DNA of 64,000 nt, taken from positions 52,009,109 through 52,073,108 of the forward strand of contig NC_065920.1 of assembly GCF_024586455.1 (NCBI RefSeq). Reading direction: 5' to 3'. How positions within the stretch are numbered: the first letter of the stretch is position 1; the number at the start of each line of letters is the position of its first letter. The notes under the pieces were generated by a model. That model was not told the DNA's origin, did no database searches, and worked only from the letters and a program-made list of their open reading frames with translations. The position numbers and the translations under genes are program-made. Origin of the DNA: Bactrocera neohumeralis (Eukaryota; Arthropoda; Insecta; Diptera; Tephritidae). This document shows, one piece after another, positions 59,620 through 64,000 of this stretch.

Positions 59620-60205
59620 GGCTTGAAAGACAAAGAACGCTATTAGCAACCAAAGTTTGAAACTGAGGAACTGTAAGTTTTATTCGATAAAGTCGCGGAA
59701 CACTGGATAAGCTCGCAGAATCTTCGCAAATCACTCAAGCAGATATTTCAAATCGTTTAGAAACCCCGAAATAGCCGAATACATTAAAAAAAACGGAACA
59801 GGCTGTCATGTGAACAGAACATATTAGTATCGGAGAGTTATAAGTGACTAAAAATGAAGTTTGCGACTAGATACAAGGCAATAATCAGGACAATACTCTA
59901 CCTCAGTTGCAAGACCGGTTCAAACTATTTGGAAGACAACGGGTTGAAAGTTTTGCTTTGCCCGTCTTATATCCCAGAGCTTGTCACTTCTGACAATGAT
60001 TTGTTCTGGCCGATGTAGAACCTCTTTATTGGAATTTGGTTCACACCAAGGTATTAGAAAATGGCTTCATTTCTTCTCGACTGCTAAATTGGCAGATCTT
60101 TTGAGACGGAATCCACCAATTGTCAGTAGAAATGTTAGAGTTTCAAATGGGCGAAACTTTAAATTTAGTATTGTACATGTTTTTCTTACATAAACGTTCA
60201 AATTT
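59620..60205 (+). pseudogene. irritans-type mariner remnant
   Basis: Pieces in shifted frames: PKFETEEL (about 59665), DKLAESSQITQADISNRLET (about 59707-59768, a helix-turn-helix), and LEDNGLKVLLCPSYIPELVT then SDNDLFWPM (about 59930-60020, matching the block before and around the third catalytic aspartate in irritans-group mariners, usually HPPYSPDLAPSDYHLFRSM). GIHQLSVEMLEF comes near 60112. Stops are frequent and the central catalytic domain is absent. The frame of 59981-60193 is only partly the original. Confidence 0.6.
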
Positions 60206-62290
60206 TCACTACAAAAAAAACGCACGAGCGCTATGGATCCAATATTTGTTGATGTTAAGTTAAAGAAATTGTTTCTGAGTCTGGCAATTACTTTTCACTA
60301 CAACTAAAAAGATCTTAATCCAAATGATAATGAAGGATTTCTAGAAGATTTGTTCTCATTTTAGTAGGCTTTTGACCTTGTGCAAATATCTTATACTCTG
60401 CACACTAGAGAATTTTTAAGAACAATTTTTTTGTTGCTTTGCGCGAGATCAATTTCCAAGTTTTTTCGAATTAGTATCTTCTTTGCGATGGTTAGAGACT
60501 ATGATTGTTTTTGTGCTGGCCATTAAATCCGTTATGGTCTATTAGTCTCTCTTCATAATGATCTTAGCAGTAGGCTAAGCCCCATGCTGTTTGGTTGAGA
60601 TTTAATCAAAGTAAAAAGTTTGCGATGAGAAAATATATTGCGACAAGCAAAGGCTAGTCGTTAAGAAACCTGCTATAATCCTCCGATCCTTTGTAGGGCA
60701 TTTCACTATCAAAAATTATAATAATGGAGACGTAAGGACTAGTACAAAATCCACGCTGTTTCGGTGAAGTTGTATCAAAGTGAAGCGTTTGAGTTGCGAA
60801 AATATATTTAGTAAAGCAGTGGCTAGTGATCTATGTGCCCTCATATAATACAGTTCCATTGTTATTTACTTCACGGTCAAAAATTATGGTGAATTATACA
60901 AGCTTGGTGGCAGAACATACGAACTTTATCTAAAAATTCTAGTATTTTGATTTCTATAATGACATTTCAGACAGAGGTGTCTAGAGAAAGCTCATTACTA
61001 TTCCTTAGAAAGTACGTCGATAGTATTATTTTGGGTAATATAAGCAAATAACTATCTTTGGGCAATTTTTTCGTATGATATTTGAAATAAAAAAGTATTA
61101 ATATTTGAACAATGTTGGGAAAACTTGTGGAACAAATGAAATTTCTATTGAAAGCGAGTTGATGATGAGTAGACTTGTCTAAAATTAGCAAAAATCGCTC
61201 GAAATAAAGAACTGATGAGTGGTTTATGAAAATATATCACCGAAATTATCAAAAATCTCTCGCAATAATAGACTATTCAAAATATATGTATTTGTACGAC
61301 TAAGTGATAGTATTTGATATTCATGCTTCCTATGGTTCTTATGTCAGGAATTGGACAAGTGATTCGCACTGCTTTAGCGGTGTTCTGCAATTTCACATAT
61401 GTATGGTTGTAAGAGAGTACAGTGGTGCTCAGTTTGCAAATTCCAAGCGACCGTGGTCTGTGTGTGAGTATTTAGTGTGCGTGTATTGGTTATGCATTTC
61501 AAATATTTTTTTTCGTACTCCATTTTACTAGCAGCGCTTGCATAACACAAATTTCAAATACAAAAATCTTCAACTCGCACAAAAAGTTTGCTGACATACA
61601 TGTGTACGTATTTGTGAGCGTGTGTGTATTCGTGTATGTGTGTGAGTGTGCGAGTGTTGTGTGTGAAAACAAATTAAATACACACACACATAAAAACAAC
61701 GAACGTAAGTTATTATAAATGTTGCTAGAATAAAATAAACGAGCACATACCAAATTCATATGTGCTTTTTTATCATCAAACTACAGCAAATTGAATTTCA
61801 CACTATTTTTTAATAACTGTTTTTTTATTACGTTTTTTTTCTGATAAACTAACCGACTTGCTAGTACCAAAAATGCTTTTCATTCGTAATTTGAAAAAAA
61901 GTTTCTGTTTGTTTTTTTTCGTTTTACTAACAAATTGTTTTCAACAAATGCATTTGACGCATGAAACTAAACATACATTTAAAACGGACAGCAAAAAACA
62001 AAATCACTTGTGAAATAGAGAAATCAAAACACGCTTATGGAGCATTTTAAGTAGACTAGCGGTGGAAAATAAATTGTATGTAGAGTTAATAGATGCAGCG
62101 GATAGTGTGTGACTTTACGTATGCACGTCTAATTACCTAAGAAAATGGCAGACAAAATTTTATGCTTGTATGTAAATACTTAGTTTTTATGTTATAAATG
62201 ATGAAATTGTTAGCCTTATTTGTTTAATTCAAATATGCAATAGTTTTAGAAATATTGTTTTTATAGAAATAACGTGTATTCATAAGAGAT
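60206..62290. other. no gene recognised
   Basis: Ordinary AT-rich sequence with TG/CA tracts at about 61617-61690. ORFs of up to 86 codons have no family features. Confidence 0.5.
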
Positions 62291-62299
62291 ATTATGTTT

Positions 62300-62925
62300 A
62301 TAGCATACTTTTGGGAGTGCAGAGAAAAAATTTGCCGCTTAAAAGCTTTTACCATGCTTATATTTTTGAAACTATAGCATACTATTAGGCGCAGCACATG
62401 AAACGGAGGTATTTCTGTACAAAATGTTTTGTTCGGTTAAAAGTAGCATACTTTTTGGCGGCTCTAGGTTTTCCTGAACCGTAAATGTTTTTTTTGAAAC
62501 TACATTATAAATAGTAAAGGAAAGGTTGAACATGCATTTATACAAATATATGTATATTTTTATGGTATATTATTAGGCGCATTATTTGAAGAAAAGCCAT
62601 TTTTTGTATAAAATCTTTTGTTCTGTTAAAACTAACATACATTTTGGAAACTATAGCACTTCGTATAAGGTAGTTTCTTTTTTGAAACAACTAATGGGGT
62701 AAAATTTGAATATAAATTTTATTTTTTTATAATATACTATTTGGCGGAGCATGTGGTATGTTGCTCTATGAGAGATCAGTTTTCAATTTTTTTTTAATTC
62801 TTATTCTATTGTTAACCATCCTAGGCTATTATTGTTGTTCTTTTGTTGAGAGTATCTCTTAAAAATCTCAAATACAATAAAGTAACCCAATTCTGGCTTG
62901 AAAAATTATTGCATACATTTTGGCG
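62300..62925 (+). repeat. degenerate repeat with GCATACTWTTWGGCG box
   Basis: The box occurs as GCATACTTTTGGGAG (about 62307), GCATACTATTAGGCG (62377), GCATACTTTTTGGCG (62447), GTATATTATTAGGCG (62564), ACATACATTTTGGAA (62636), TATACTATTTGGCG (62735) and GCATACATTTTGGCG (62910). Several are followed by TGAAA and WTTTTTGTAYAAAATSTTTT. Spacers vary from 70 to 175 bp. Confidence 0.65.
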
Positions 62926-62929
62926 AGAA

Positions 62930-64000
62930 TACAAATTGTACGTTTTATCTTTCGTAAACTGATCTTTTGCGAAAACTCGTCTTTAAAAATTTCTGATTTT
63001 CACTCGGTACAGTTTTGCTATAAATCTCTGACTGAGCGTTATATACAGTATGAAGTCAACTTTTCAAAATTTTTATCTTTATATTGGACATATGGGCGCT
63101 AAGGGTAGTATTAACCCGACATGCGACTCGTGTCGAGGATCAGATCGGCTGGAGGTCCTTAAATCAGGGGCCATGCTCGAGCAGACATAATTCCCTTACT
63201 TAGACTAGAGTTTGGATCTTCGGTAATAACATGAAAGGAACTAGTTGTTCATAAAAGAGGGCAGCGTTTGCAAGAGCTCGAAAACAGCTGACGCAAAAAA
63301 TAGGAGAAAAGTTTCGTCTAGCTGTAAGGCTAGCAATAGCAAGGCCATTGAAACTCAGACTAGCTCCAGAAAGTCAACAATACCAGCGACAGCTGAAACC
63401 ACACCTTGTACCCCAAGCATTGCTGCTAAGCCAAAGATGTCAGAAGTGTTACTGCTAGTAGTGATTCAAACTGGGAATGGTCAATTTTAAGGACGACGAC
63501 TCAGCGAAGTTAGTGTTTGCGAAGAAGCGATCTGCCAACCAATGAAGGGCTTACAAAGCAGTTCCATGAATTAAATGATGAGACCGCGTTCAGCTGAATA
63601 GGCTAAGCTGTCAGCCAAAAGACCGAAAACGCTTTCAAAATCGTAAAAAATTTCTGGGAGAGGACTCATCAATTTGGAGGGGAAAAAGAAAATGTAAATA
63701 GCTATTATTCAAGGGAATGGAAGTAGCAACATTGAGCAGATATTGCTCTCCTTTGAGATACTTTAACTTTGCAAATTATTCGGAGTGCTATAGATTAGTG
63801 AAAGCAAACTTGAAAGGAGCAGCAATTAATCATCAGCTTAGAGTGAATTTACGTTTCAAATTAAGCTATAATGTAAAAAATAGTCCGAAATCTGGAAAAT
63901 ATTTTTTGGATAGCTTAAATATAACTATTTCTTATAAGAAATTCCGCCTAAAAGTGTGCTGGATATTTAAAAACTGCATTTTATCGGTGCAGCGGCATTT
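62930..64000. other. no certain gene; Lys/Ser/Thr-rich ORF
   Basis: An ORF at 63245-63490 (81 codons) is rich in Ser, Lys and Thr. The downstream frame continues SDSNWSILRTTT-like and QFHELNDETAFS. It could be the start of a LINE ORF1, but no diagnostic motif (such as CCHC knuckles) is seen before the window ends. Confidence 0.3.

Overview
The window looks like gene-poor, repeat-filled intron DNA from a higher fly, most likely a tephritid fruit fly. The grounds are AT-rich sequence full of CATA/TGTA and CA/TG microsatellites, many decayed mariner copies, non-LTR retrotransposon fragments of insect type, and one recognisable host gene. Species assignment is inference. No tRNA, rRNA, CRISPR array or virus-derived gene was recognised.

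The only host coding sequence I can support is two adjacent exons on the minus strand (28373-28119 and 27928-27792). They encode part of a K+-dependent Na+/Ca2+ exchanger (Nckx30C type): membrane segments and the alpha-2 ion-binding repeat (GTSIPDL). Both have consensus splice sites and the reading phase joins across a 190-bp intron. No neighbouring exon was found, so the rest of the window is probably two very large introns (at least 27.8 kb downstream and 35.6 kb upstream in gene direction).

Layout: 0-10 kb holds three mariner copies, pieces of RNase H-bearing LINEs, and a 150-bp duplication. 11-14.3 kb holds a six-unit array with a constant 154-bp period and an RTE-like LINE whose endonuclease piece is inverted. 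15-21.5 kb holds AAGCTTTT-rich degenerate repeats, an uncharacterised 330-codon ORF (one-base frameshift, likely element-borne) and another mariner. 23.2-24.5 kb is a mariner joined to a Tc1-like fragment. 27.8-28.4 kb carries the Nckx exons. 28.4-33.6 kb is an extremely AT-rich block. 34.2-35.1 kb has a GTATACGTAAC repeat. From 36.1 to 47.3 kb about 40 same-strand copies of a roughly 20-bp box (GTTCCRATTCCATTTCGTTC) recur every 90-125 bp in four blocks, interrupted by transposons. 49.5-60.2 kb holds a mariner, two decayed LINE ORF2 copies, a mariner with two 3' ends, and an irritans-like mariner. 62.3-63 kb has another short-motif repeat.

The elements do not form a pathway. Every transposase and reverse transcriptase seen here is broken by stops, frameshifts, deletions or loss of catalytic residues. 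The least explained structure is the GTTCC-box array, in which the box persists while the spacers differ between blocks.
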